DNA of 64,000 bases, taken from NCBI RefSeq assembly GCF_029633865.1, contig NC_079212.1:82924672-82988671 (forward strand), read 5' to 3'. Source of the stretch: Lampris incognitus (taxonomy: Eukaryota; Chordata; Actinopteri; Lampriformes; Lampridae). The notes under the pieces are model-generated. The model was given only the letters and a program-made list of their open reading frames with translations, was not told the DNA's origin and searched no databases. A program made the translations under genes and the position numbers. Positions 32,684 to 42,759 of the stretch are shown one piece after another; within the stretch, counting starts at the first letter, position 1; the number at the start of each line of letters is the position of its first letter.

Positions 32684-33374
32684 ACGTGCACGGAGGGACG
32701 CAGCGCCTTGCCTTGCCGCCGAACCGCTGGTGGAAGAAACAGAGGCCTCTCCCGCGCCGCCTCCGGGCAGTCACTCCAGCCACCACCGCCGGGTCCGCGT
32801 CCTCCGACGCCACAGAGAACCGTCTGGTAGCCAGCAGGACCCGATCGGCCTCCTCAGCCAAACCTCGGCAGTCACCAGCGGCCAGACACGGGGAGTTAGC
32901 CAAAGCCGCGCGCACAGGAGACGGAAGCTGGCGCAGGAAAACGTGCGGGAAAAGGAACCCACCTTCGTCCGAGCCTAGCAGCGACAGCATATTGTCCATG
33001 AGATCCACAGCCGTCCCGCCGCCCAAACCGGATAGGGAAAGGATTCTATCTGCCCTCTCCGCGGCAGATAGGCTGTACCTCCGGAGCAGAAGATGTTTGA
33101 GGGCGACGTATTTATCGTGTTGCGGAGGGGCGCGCAACAGCTGCATGGCCCGGCGTGTGGACTGCTGGTCCAGCGCAGCAACGACCAAATAGTATCTGGA
33201 GTCGTCCGCGGAGATTCCACGCAGGTGGAACAGCGCCTCAATATGCTGGAACCACGAAGCCGGGTCGCTCTGCCAGAACTCTGGGAGCTTCACAGCCGCG
33301 GCGAGAACGGCCGGCTGTGAGAGTTGGGGCGGCGTGGCCGAAGTGGATTCACACTCCTCTTCTGCTCCAAACAT
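32622..33374 (-). CDS. Gyp3 gag (about 250 aa)
   Basis: ATG at 33374 lies 20 bp after the end of the 5' LTR. The frame is open to 32622. Motifs match Gyp4 gag: VKLPEFWQSDPASWFQHIEA, LLRRYSLSAAERADRILS, GTAVDLMDNMLSLLG, FLRQLPSPVRAALANS, LAEEADRVLL and LCFFHQRFGGKARRC. The frame also extends upstream into the LTR, but the ATG at 33374 aligns with the Gyp4 start. Confidence 0.8.
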   Translation of the reverse strand: MFGAEEECESTSATPPQLSQPAVLAAAVKLPEFWQSDPASWFQHIEALFHLRGISADDSRYYLVVAALDQQSTRRAMQLLRAPPQHDKYVALKHLLLRRYSLSAAERADRILSLSGLGGGTAVDLMDNMLSLLGSDEGGFLFPHVFLRQLPSPVRAALANSPCLAAGDCRGLAEEADRVLLATRRFSVASEDADPAVVAGVTARRRRGRGLCFFHQRFGGKARRCVPPCTFEAAGNSRAALSSSCGRWRT

Positions 33375-33377
33375 GTT

Positions 33378-33394
33378 CAATTCGGGGTCACCAA
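33378..33394 (-). promoter_or_regulatory. Gyp3 primer-binding site
   Basis: On the gene strand the 5' LTR is followed by ttggtgaccccgaattg, similar to the site of Gyp4 and Gyp8. Confidence 0.75.
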
Positions 33395-33568
33395 TGTGAC
33401 AGGATGAGGAAAAACACAGGAGACGAAGGCGAGTTTGCTGTTTATTCCTCAACTCCAAAAACCAACTGCAGCAGGAACCACCCTGCACCGGCGAGCCCGG
33501 GAACCTAAACCACGCCCCCAGCTCACAGTCCTGCTGGGTGAGAGGCATAGCCCCTAGTGTCCGCCACA
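33395..33568 (-). repeat. Gyp3 5' LTR (174 bp)
   Basis: Copy of 26331-26504 with five substitutions. It is flanked outside by the duplicated TTAC. Confidence 0.92.
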
Positions 33569-33572
33569 TTAC

Positions 33573-34076
33573 CATATTTTATAAGTTATTGTTGTTTAAA
33601 CCTTGGTGTATTATACATCATTTGAAAGGTAACAGCATGATCTACCAGATTAAATGATAAAATTTAGATTAAAAGTAAAATCTACTTTAGAAGTTGTCTT
33701 TTATAGGCAATGTTCACTGAAAAACACCTTCCCATTCACATCTTCACTCCACTGGATGGTGGCCATCTTGGATTTCTGGGTGAAAATGATGTCATAATGT
33801 CAAACTGATGTCAGAATCAGAGTCCTCATGGTTGACTTATATGAAAAAGTGTCTTCATCCATGATTCTAGGTGCTCTGGTTCAAAAGTTAATTTTTCAAT
33901 ATGGCCGCAGGCAGCCATCTTGGATTTGACCCTCTAGCAAAAATGCCCAGGATTTTTAGGGGGGGACATGGGAGCCGAATTTCTTTCAAAAGGTCCATAG
34001 AAGTCAAATAAATCATCAAAACATGTTAGCCAGAGAGTGGTCACGGAATTGAGGTTTTGAACCCTACTAGTATGAC
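33573..34076. other. Spacer with degenerate gccatcttggattt repeats
   Basis: No gene. Versions of ggccatcttggatttctgg occur near 33760 and 33911 and at 26258 left of Gyp3, suggesting an old dispersed or tandem repeat. Confidence 0.4.
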
Positions 34077-34583
34077 TGTGCTATCGACCTCCGCTCTGGG
34101 GCACCCCTTCCCAGCAGCCGCCTGTACAGTCTGACCATTCCCGAGAAGGCTGCGATGGACGAGTACATCTCCAAGTCCTTGGCAGTGGGGCTCATTCGGC
34201 CCTCGTCCTCCCAGGTGGCAGCTGGATTTTTTTTCGTGAAGAAGGAGGACGGGGCCTCCGGCCCTGCATTGACTATCGCCAACTCAATGAGATAACCGTC
34301 AAGAACAGGTATCCCCTTCCCCTCATGAGTTCCACCCTTGAGCCCCTCACCCAGGCTACTGTCTTCACTAAACTGGACCTCCGGTGTGCCTATCATCTGG
34401 TCCGGATCCGGAAGGGGGACAAGTGGAAGACAGCCTTTAAGATGCCCCGGGGTCATTATGAGTACCTGGTCATGCCGTTCGGCCTCACCAACGCCCTGGC
34501 GGTTCCAGGCTCTCATGAATGACATTCTCTGCGACATGCTCGACAAGTTCGTTGTGGTCTACCTCGATGACATCCTCATCGAG
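34077..34583 (+). pseudogene. Gyp5: Gypsy RT fragment
   Basis: Plus-strand RT of another Gypsy lineage with [56 protein letters not shown] and FVVVYLDDILI. Frameshifts lie near 34255 and 34500. It starts in the RT entry and stops directly after the catalytic box, where it runs head-to-head into Gyp6 at a 9-bp inverted repeat (34562-34570 and 34576-34584). Confidence 0.8.
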
Positions 34584-35145
34584 GGGTCGCATGAGTTGAG
34601 CAGCTCGGGGGATAAGCGGTGGTAAAAGTTCACCATGCCGAGGAACTCCTGTAGGGACTTGACTGTGTGTGGTCGCTGGACGTTCACCATGGCGTCCACC
34701 TCTGAAGGGAGGGCACTGGAATGCCTGCGCGGCGTTCTTGAGGCCGAACGGTATGCGCAGGAACTCGAACAGTCCAAATGGGGTGATCACCACCATTTTG
34801 GGGACATCCAGTGGGTAGACTGGCACCCGATGGTATCCACGGACGAGGTCCACTTTGGAAAAGATGAGTTTTCCTGCCAGGTGGGCTGAAAAATCTTGGA
34901 TGTGTGGGACTGGGTAGCCATCTGGTGTCGTTGTATTGTTGAGTTGGCAGTAATCACCGCACAGGCGCCACCCCCCGCCAGGCTTCGGGACGATGTGGAG
35001 GGTTGAAGCCCATGGGCTGTTGGAGCGGCGAATGATGCCGAGATGCTCCATATTCTCGAACTCCTCCCTGGCGGCGGTGAGCTTGGCCGGGTCGAAGCGC
35101 CGAACCCGAGCATAGACTGGTGGGCCAGTGGTGGCGATGTGGTAA
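34576..35145 (-). pseudogene. Gyp6: Gypsy RT fragment, internally deleted
   Basis: Minus-strand RT close to the Gyp3/Gyp4 lineage: [74 protein letters not shown]. The sequence then jumps over the catalytic YLDD box to the connection region (the [12 protein letters not shown] type block in another frame, then RAAQLMRPL). The catalytic centre is therefore deleted. Gyp7 abuts its N-terminal side. Confidence 0.8.
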
Positions 35146-35164
35146 ATCTTTCTGTAATCTCCCA

Positions 35165-36562
35165 CTTAAGAGCGAGAAATTCTAATTTACCTGAATGGAG
35201 GTGATAGTTTCTTTCTGATGCTGACAGTGTCCGGGATCCATATGCAATTACATGTAGCTTCCCATTGTGTTTCTGATATAGCACAGCTCCTAACCCCTTA
35301 TTGGATGCGTATGTATGAAGAACAAACAGCTTGGAGAAATCTGGGAATGCCAGGACTGGTGGTGTAACCAGACAGTCTATCAGGTGCTCAAGAGATTGTT
35401 GATGTGAGTCTGTCCATTGTATTGGTGTGTGAGATGGCGCCACGTTCCCCTTTTTCTTTTTTATGCCACTTCCTTCCCTTGGGTTGTGGGCTTTCCATAT
35501 AGGCAGGTGCCTTGGTCAGCTCATAAAGGGGGCTAGCGATGCGAGAAAAGTCTTTTATGTACTGGCGATAGTAACTTAACAGTCCCATCATCTGCCTTAA
35601 CTCGCCAACTGTTTTTGGTTTCTTATCTTTCAAAACCCTCACGGCAGCTGTGTCAGCAGGATCGATTTTATTTCCTTCAGCTTATACTATTCTCCCAAGG
35701 CAGCAAACTTCAGCTTTGAGTAACTCACATTTGCTTGGTTTTAATTTGATTCCATGCTGTCTTGGTCTCTGCAACACTTGTCTTACATCACTGACGTGGC
35801 TTTCGAATGTTTTGCTGAACACGAGGGTGTCATCTAAATATGGCACACATATTTTGTCTCGGAGGCCCTCTAAACACTCCTCCATGCAGCGTTGAAATGC
35901 TGCTGGAGCATTCTTAAGTCCGAAGGGGATCTGGGCCCATTCATACAAGCCCCAGCCAGGGTGTCACGAAAGCTGTCAGGTGTTTGCTGTCTTTTGCCAT
36001 AAACCCCAGATGGTAGGCTTTTCCCTGGTCTAACAGTGAGAACATGATGTTTCCTCCGAGGCCATCCATGATATCCTGCACTCTCGGATTGGCTGTCTGT
36101 CAGGGTGCGTCTTGCGATTTAACTCTCTATAGTCTATGCACAGAAATAATGACCCACACTTTTCCTGACACAAACAACAGGGGAAGAATAAGATGAGTGT
36201 GATTTCTCTATCCACCCCTGTGCAATCAAATCCATTAAATAATCCTTAATTTCCTCATATAAGGGCTTGGGGACTGCCATGTAGGTTCTTGCTACCGGCT
36301 TAGGGTCTTTCAATGAAATGCTCAACTGAAGCTTATCAATACAACCTATGTCACTATCTGATCGGGAGAAGGAGTTTGACTCCTCCCTCAGCGTCTCACG
36401 AGCAACCTGCCTCTGACCTTCATCTAGGTGGCTGAGATCAATAGGGGGGTCCCAGAGCTCTGACCTAGTTTCCTGGTCTTTGGTGTGTTGGGCCTGAATG
36501 TTATTTACATCAGCAGGTGAGTGCGCTTCCTTGACTCCACTAAATGGGTAGGCAGATGTCAC
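35165..36562 (-). pseudogene. Gyp7 reverse transcriptase and RNase H
   Basis: In order on the minus strand: [66 protein letters not shown], the catalytic [43 protein letters not shown] and the RNase H start FVLHTYASNKGLGAVLYQ to HSGKLEFLALKW. It is split by at least four frameshifts. The match to Gyp1 motifs is close. Confidence 0.83.
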
Positions 36563-36582
36563 CGATTGTGCTGTACCAATAA

Positions 36583-37310
36583 CTACCCACCTGTCAACAT
36601 AATGTCATGGTCAGTGGGGTTCTGTACACTAAGGATGATGTTTGGATGTGCCCCTTTTCTAACCTGAACAAGTGTGGCACAAAAGTCCAGTCCCTCTGGC
36701 CACTGGGGATTGTGATTGGGCTCAAAGGCTAAGGTGGTGTCTTGTTTAAAGGGCTTAGCATGTATTCCACATTTCACTTGTACAGAACTATGACTCGGTA
36801 TACTCATTCTCTGACAGGCCGTCCTCACTAGATGCTCATTTGTTCGCTCAACACTCACTGCTGTAATGGATGCCTTAACTGTCTTTCCTTTAAGTTAGGG
36901 AAAGCCATCTTCACGGTTTTTATCAATTTATCTTCCTCAACGTCATTTTTCTGGTTTTTCTGACTGTTAAGAACAACATGTTCAATTACATTGAAGCAAA
37001 TTATAGGGCAGGTCTGTTGGCTGCCTTGCATGACAAGCATGGGAACCTGAAACTCCTCAGCACTAGCTAGCTGTTAGCCTAATTCTCACTGCTATCCACC
37101 CTACATATGGCATCTCTGTACTGTTGGCTGCCTCAACCTGCAAGGGGTCACTTGGATCAACTATCTCTGCTATGTCTCTCAGTTTGGTATTAGGGACATT
37201 GTCAGCTTTCCAAACCTCATCGATTGCAGACACCTGTGAGCCAGTGTCCCAGAGTACTTCAGTTCTCTTCCCTTGTACATAGCAGTCAATGAGACATTTT
37301 TTCCAACCAG
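36583..37310 (-). pseudogene. Gyp7 protease region
   Basis: A protease-like frame at about 37290-37130 contains VLWDTGSQVSAIDEVWKAD, the aspartic protease active site. Further spacer sequence follows with HVVLNSQKNQ and CGIHAKPFKQDTTLAFEPN, joined by frameshifts to the RT. The protease would cut the gag-pol polyprotein. Confidence 0.7.
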
Positions 37311-37336
37311 TTCAGTCACCATGGACTCTTTCTTTG

Positions 37337-37600
37337 TCAGAATGTTTCTTTTTTTTTTTTGTCAGCCACAATCTTGCATGAATGTGCTTGTTGTGGTGTT
37401 GGCTTAAGAGGTGTGAATGGTTTACAGTTTTCTTTATGTTCTGGCCAGTGATTACCCTGACATTCTCTGGAACAGTAAAGTACTGTTTTACACACTGAAC
37501 ATTGTGGAAACTTCTGATCTTTCTCCTTTTCTCCACAGTTGGTGCAATTTTGGGACATTTGCTGCTGGTCACTCTCTGCCCCCCCCCCCCGGGCAACCAC
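37337..37600 (-). pseudogene. Gyp7 MYND-type zinc finger
   Basis: The segment reads CTNCGEKEKDQKFPQC then SVCKTVLYCSRECQGNHWPE and HKENC. This is a complete MYND pattern of seven Cys and one His as in MYND zinc fingers, which normally bind proline-rich partners. It sits between the CCHC gag knuckle and the protease. Frameshifts at a C run (about 37581-37590) and a T run (about 37352-37361) separate it from its neighbours, but the order gag, MYND, protease is clear. Confidence 0.75.
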
Positions 37601-39181
37601 TCCTCGTTTAAAGGTCTCTCTCTCTCAGCACCGGGCAGCGCTCTGTTTCCTCTGCAACCTGCACGGGAGTGTTTGCTACTCCCACACCTGTAGCAATGCT
37701 GGCCGTATTCCTCTCCTCGCTGCTGACACGTGTAACCTCTTGGTCGGAGGCGTGGCATTTGATATCTCTGTGGTGCAAACCTCTGCTGAAACTGGGCTGC
37801 TCCATTCAATACCCTCGGACCACTCACAGCTCGATATTCCTGCACTGGTCCACCTGGCTGGTGGAAAGCTGTGGCACTCTCTTTATTCCAGGCTGTGAAC
37901 TGTGGCTGGAAATAATGTGGGTGGCTGGCTGTCCCATAATCTGTCTCTTTGCTAGTGGGAGGATACAGTTTTGGTGTATTTTCCGTCTTACGAATAGACT
38001 CTAATTTGTGATACCTCTGCCTTGAGATCTTTCAACAGTACAATGTCTGCTTTGATTTCCTTGAGGTCTGACAGCACATCGGGAGGAAGTGCGACTATGC
38101 TTTGTCGAGCTGTACATTTGTCTCCACTTACATCACTAGACTGGACAGCGTGGACACTGGTGTGTCGCTGTGGTGTGATCTGCCTCTTTTTATCTTGTCT
38201 CTCTTTTTCATTAGCACATGCCACATTGAGCCTTTCCAAGAGCAACTCATCTGAAGTAGTTGGTTGTAGCAGGTAAGGTTGGGGATCGGTTTTTATGCTG
38301 TCATTCTATAAGCCTGTGAGTACTGTATGCATGAATATGCTCTGCACTAGTGCGGGGTCATACTTGACACTAGACTCAGCTCAATATTTTCTGTCTTAAA
38401 TCCATTGTTCTGATTAAAAAGTTCTGTGGAGCCTCTTTACTGCTCTGAACCTCTGTGGTCAGCTGTTTGTATAGCTCAGTTGCACTCCTCTCTTGGTAAT
38501 GTGTGAGGGGGATCCTCCTTAAAGTCGGCAGAGACAGATCACTTTTACCCTCAAGATAACTCCGCAGCTGTAGGCCGGGTACAATGGCTCTAATAACAGC
38601 ATCCACAATTTCGGACTCAGGGTAGCCTTTGCTGGGACCGTTCTCTATTTGGTGGGCCAAGCTGGAGAAGGTAAGTCTGTCTCTTTGCCCAGGTTCACCA
38701 ATCTGACCTGCAAGTTTATAGTCTTTACGCCATGGCGGGCTATTTGCATGGGCAGGGGTGTGTGAACTGGTAGAGTTTTATTGGTCACTGTACTCTTTGT
38801 GTCTCTGTTGGCTCGTTCCTGCATTTCAGTTTCCTTCTGTTGCACCATTAGTTTTAGCTGTTCTAATTCTCTCTTTAAGTTATCCTGTTCCTCATTTTCA
38901 TCTTCCAGCGTTTTATTTTTGCTAGCCTTCTGAAGGGTCTGTATCATGTCCTTTAGGCTTAACAGTTCGGACAGACCGCCATCTTCAAGTTCACTTAGTT
39001 CCTCACGTTCAACATGTTGGATGTTATATGAAACAAGTGCCTTACGAGGTTTGCCAACTATGTTTTTTTGGTTTCTTCCTGAGATGTCAAGAAACTCACA
39101 TATTTGCATTAACTGGTCTGTAGTAAATTGGAAAAGAGCTGCTTTAATCTCAAACTGCAAATCCTCCACCTCTGACTCCAT
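37601..39181 (-). pseudogene. Gyp7 gag with CCHC knuckle
   Basis: ATG at 39181 starts MESEVEDLQFEIKAALFQFT, followed by a Leu/Glu-rich coiled coil (DNLKRELEQLKLMVQQKETE). After a frameshift come KGYPESEIVDAVIRAIVPGL and TELYKQLTTEVQ, then LLERLNVACANEKERQDKKR, and at about 37720 the knuckle CYRCGSSKHSRAGC (CX2CX4HX4C). Capsid and RNA-binding roles are from the family. At least three breaks occur, including a stop near 38308. Confidence 0.75.
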
Positions 39182-39401
39182 CTTGGCAGGTGAGTGACAA
39201 GCTATGTGTGGGAGTGTGTTTTGCCTGTCACCGTGGACTTTGCTGCCCCCTAGTGAACACGCCGTACCTGAGGATGCACGCCTTCCTTGACTAGGCTTTC
39301 ACCCCAACTGTAGCCGCGCTCTCTGCCACCTGGGTTGTTTTATGGGATGATCGATGTGGGCGTCTTCCTCAGCTTCGGGACACCAGCCTCACTTCTCTCA
39401 T

Positions 39402-39417
39402 CCCAGCGGTGCCTCCA
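39402..39417 (-). promoter_or_regulatory. Gyp7 primer-binding site
   Basis: On the gene strand tggaggcaccgctggg follows the presumed LTR end ATTACA. The spacing to the gag ATG is about 220 bp. Confidence 0.6.
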
Positions 39418-39419
39418 AA

Positions 39420-40042
39420 TGTAATACCCCTGGAAAAGGGGAAGAAATGAATACAGGACAGCTGCTGGCTCTTCATCAACTGTATTAATGAGCCAAAATA
39501 CAAATCCCAACCTAAAACAAGACTATTTAGTTACTGCGTCTGTTAATATAAAACATAAATTCAGACATGCACGCAAGCTCACATTCTCACGCGTGCGCAC
39601 AAGCGGCGGGAGCGAAGGCGCACACTGCGCATGTCCCGATCACGCGCCAACCCCATGCACACACCATGTATTCCGCACCAGCAGCAGCCACGATCAGTGC
39701 TCATGTCATGCACACATCATGCACTCGGTACCAGTAATATACACTTCCCAATACTATGCTCAACAAAACACACCTCGACATAGTAATAACTACACACCGT
39801 CTTCTGAGAATATACCAAAGCCAACAAACAATCACCGCCGCTTCACATCGGTCACACACTCAACTCGCCTTGGCTGGCGGCCATGCCAGCTAGTTAACCC
39901 CTATGCTAGCGAGCCCACGCTAGTGAGCCAGCCCTGCACGCTCTCGACTCCTTTCCAAACTAAACATCCTTATTTGCGGTACGCTAATGAATCCACAGTG
40001 GTCCATAGCCATTTATACACTGATAATGAACTGTAATCATAC
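39420..40042 (-). repeat. Probable Gyp7 5' LTR region
   Basis: It starts TGTAATACCCC on the plus strand just outside the primer-binding site. The stretch gaagaaatgaatacaggaca and the following 25 bp recur at about 40459-40508, so related LTR sequence is present twice. The outer end is not proven. Confidence 0.5.
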
Positions 40043-40433
40043 TGTAACGATCACGGATGAATAGGCTCGGTGGCCCTTGGCTAACGGGTCGGACCCTTTA
40101 GTCGAGCGGTCAGCGATGTCTCCCGCGGTGCGGGAGATACAGGTTCGCGCCGCGGCAGTTCCTGTGGTTGCCCCCCGAATTTGCTACATTGGTGTCAGAA
40201 GTGGGACGGTGAGGCCAGCGGAAGCGTATGCGCCCAGAGGCATGAAGGAGCTGATATGCTCCCCGCGCTTCCCGAAGGAGGGGTGACGTTACACTACTAC
40301 ACCTTGGCCGTTACATTACATGACGGGTCTGACCCTTCAGTCGAGCGGTCAGCGATGTCTCCCGCGGTGCGGGCCATGCGAGTTCGCGTCCCGGCCACGA
40401 CAGGTCCTGTGGTTGCCCCCCGAAATCGCTACA
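40043..40433 (+). mobile_element. TRIM-like mini LTR element with tRNA-like LTRs
   Basis: Two terminal repeats, 40043-40188 and 40284-40433, enclose only 95 bp. That interior starts ttggtgtcagaagtgggacg, a Gypsy-type primer-binding site, and ends with the purine tract gaaggagggg. Both repeats end GCTACA and share about 110 bp; their first 35 bp differ. Each contains pol III-like A and B boxes. No coding sequence is present, as in terminal-repeat retrotransposons in miniature. Outer flanks (ATAC and ATAT) are not a perfect duplication. Confidence 0.65.
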
Positions 40434-40504
40434 ATATATACTTTTAATCCTCACCTGAAACGGGAAGAAATGAATACAGGACAGCTGCTGGCTCTTCATC
40501 AACT

Positions 40505-40667
40505 GTATTGTAACGTGCATGGATAAGCAGACACGTTGGTCCTTGACTAACGGGTCGGACCCTTTAGTCGACTGGTTAACGTTGTCGCTTGCGGTGCAGG
40601 AGATACGGGTTCGCGTCCCGGCTGTGGCGACGGTATCTCGGACTGCCCCCCGAATTCGCTACAGTAT
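40505..40667 (+). mobile_element. Solo LTR with tRNA-like core, GTAT duplication
   Basis: TGTAACGTGC ... TTCGCTACA (40509-40663, 155 bp) is flanked by GTAT on both sides. It split a Gyp7-type LTR whose uninterrupted form reads aactgtattaatga near 39480. The core has ttagtcgactggttaacg (A-box-like) and gggttcgcgtccc (B box). A copy about 90% identical lies inverted at 57534-57684. Confidence 0.85.
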
Positions 40668-40820
40668 TAATGATGAGAGCCCCCAGCGCGCCCTCTATCT
40701 CCTCAGACATGAGCAATTGAAAACTGATTCAGTCCTAACTAATCAATTTCAGTGTGAACATATTTCACCCGATTGCATATGCACTGAACCTGAGCTTCGC
40801 CAGTAAAGTTCCGCGTGTGT

Positions 40821-41636
40821 TTAATAAATTGTCCGTCTATTTGTATTACACCCGAGAACATCACACCGCCGTCCAGAAACGGAGTCTTTGATGAATAGCA
40901 ACCTGCCAGTTCGGCCGACGCACATAGCCACCACTGAGCGCCGGCCTACCGCGCGGAAACTGAATGGAGATCTGCACCGCTTGGCCTTGGGTCCAAACTT
41001 TGCATGGTCAAAACACAGGCCATGGTCCTGCCGCCGTTGAGGAGCTGTTGCTGCGGCGGCGGCGGCTGTTGTGTCTCCAGGCAGTGATGGAAATGTTTGG
41101 GCAGGAAAAAACGTGGCGGCGCAGTGCTGTTGACCAGCCAGGAAAAACTTACCAGCCTCCTCGGCCAGAGCACGACAGTCAGTGATGGCCGTGTTGGCTA
41201 AAGCAGCCCGTACCTGAGAAGGCAGCTGTCGCGGAAACAGTTGGATGAAGAGGAAGTCGGGCTTGTGCTCCCCCAGGAGATCCAGCATCCTGTCCATAAG
41301 TTCAGACGGCTTACTGTCACCGAGACCTTGTAGAGAGAAGAGCCGGCTGGCCCGCTCAGCGTCAGAAAGTTCACAAGTTTTCAACAGGTGAGCCTTGAGT
41401 GTCTCTTATTTCTCCTGCTGCGGAGGATTTGTGAGGAGGCTCACCACTCAGGTCGCTGTTGAACTGCCGAGAGCCGACACCACATGGTAGGATTTTGTGG
41501 CGTCCGCGGTGAGTTCCTGCAATGCGAACTGTGCTTCTCCCAGAACTCCGGCAGCTTGAGAGAAACCGCATCAGTCGTCATGTTCATGAAGAGTCGTCTC
41601 TGGAGACGTCCAGCAGACAAACGTCGGGGTCACCAA
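40821..41636 (-). pseudogene. Gyp8: gag and protease start
   Basis: Minus-strand gag of the Gyp3/Gyp4 lineage. The first part (MTTDAVSLKLPEFWE near 41581) is broken. From 41384 it reads CELSDAERASRLFSLQGLGD, KPSELMDRMLDLLGEHKP, FPRQLPSQVRAALANT, ALAEEAGKFFLAGQQ and ends with the start of protease (LLFIKDSVSGRR). The rest of pol is absent; the left border is near 40860. The primer-binding site is tcggggtcaccaa (41624-41636, read on minus). Confidence 0.75.
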
Positions 41637-41830
41637 TGTGGAAATTGCAGGAAAGCAGCGACCGACAATTTCTCTCATTGACTACACGAACGCGTGTCTT
41701 TTATTTCTTCTACCAACCAGCAACATGGCGCTGCTCCCACAATCCTCCTCCTAGCTCCACTCTGTCAACCCGGAAACCCTTTCTTAAAGGGCCCGTGTCT
41801 ACCTAACCCAGAACGCCAACCGATTATTGT
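41637..41830 (-). repeat. Probable Gyp8 5' LTR
   Basis: Begins tgtggaaattgcagg next to the primer-binding site on the minus strand. The outer end is not determined since no second LTR exists. Confidence 0.4.
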
Positions 41831-42089
41831 AATGTTTCTTATTATAAATGAAGAAACTTGGATTCAACAATTACCACTATTTATTAAAGTACTGTGACAA
41901 CTCAGCTAACATGTGCATCGTGTGGCGTCTTCTTTTGCCATAATCCTACAGACTAGGTATGTACGTTTGTGGCTACTGCCCTCAGGTGGTAAGTATTGGT
42001 AAGTATGTTAGTATTAACTCCTATCACCACATACCCTTTCCTTACACAAACAAACTTCATCTAGCCTTAGTAGCAACTTCAAACTGTAA

Positions 42090-42381
42090 TAAAAACATTG
42101 GCTGTACTTGGTTGAGGCACCCTTGGCTGTAATCGCTGCCAAGGCTGCCTCAACCAAGTACTGAGTAAAGGGTGTGAATACTTATGTACATGGAATATAT
42201 CCGTTTTTTATTTTTGATAAATTTGCAAAAATTTTAACAAAACCTTTTTCACTTTCTCATTATGGGGTATTGTGTGTAGATTGATGAGGAAAAAAAAGAA
42301 ATTTAATCCATTTTGGAATAAGGCTGTAACATAACAAAATGTGGGGAAAGTGAAGGGGTGTGAATATTTTCCGATGCACTG
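42090..42381 (+). mobile_element. Tc1-type transposon end with 24-bp snap-back hairpin
   Basis: The stretch ttatggggtattgtgtgtag to ccgatgcactgtata resembles the terminal part of salmonid-type Tc1 elements. At 42104-42127 and 42138-42161 two arms (gtacttggttgaggcac...) are reverse complements with two mismatches around a 10-nt loop. No transposase remains. Confidence 0.65.
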
Positions 42382-42611
<230 letters not shown>

Positions 42612-42759
42612 TAACAACATAACCCGGTTCCTTTTACTAAGTGTCCATGTTTGATTTCAGTCTTTCTTTCAAGACAACTCACAAGGATACGGCTCATTTT
42701 TTGTTTTTTTTTCTTTACAACAATTACAGATTCAGCCAGTCAGGTGCTTTGACCTTGCA

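Larger units (their letters stand above)
26331..33568 (-). mobile_element. Gyp3: minus-strand Ty3/Gypsy element split by Gyp4
   Basis: LTRs of 174 bp at both ends (5' LTR 33395-33568, 3' LTR 26331-26504) differ at 5 positions. A 4-bp duplication TTAC is seen at 26327-26330 and 33569-33572. Gag and protease are read from 33374 to about 32227 and pol from 29279 down to 26550. The gap is filled by Gyp4 on the opposite strand. Without Gyp4 the element is about 4.3 kb. Pol has three in-frame stops but otherwise one frame. Confidence 0.92.
35145..39181 (-). mobile_element. Gyp7: Gypsy gag-pol, 3' part missing
   Basis: Minus-strand element of the same type as Gyp1. Gag (39181 to about 37620), a MYND finger, protease, RT and RNase H are present in order. 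Integrase and 3' LTR are missing where Gyp6 begins. Probable LTR and primer-binding site lie at the right (39402 onward). Many frameshifts, several in homopolymer runs, break the frame. Confidence 0.85.

Noticed and set aside
31662-32978. 438-aa open frame joining RNase H to a Pro/Arg-rich tail
   Set aside because: The second half is the antisense of Gyp3 protease and gag, read through the Gyp4 junction.
40077-40664. Genuine tRNA genes
   Set aside because: A and B boxes are present and an anticodon-like stem can be drawn, but no full cloverleaf with acceptor stem was found, and the segments sit in LTRs with TG/CA ends.
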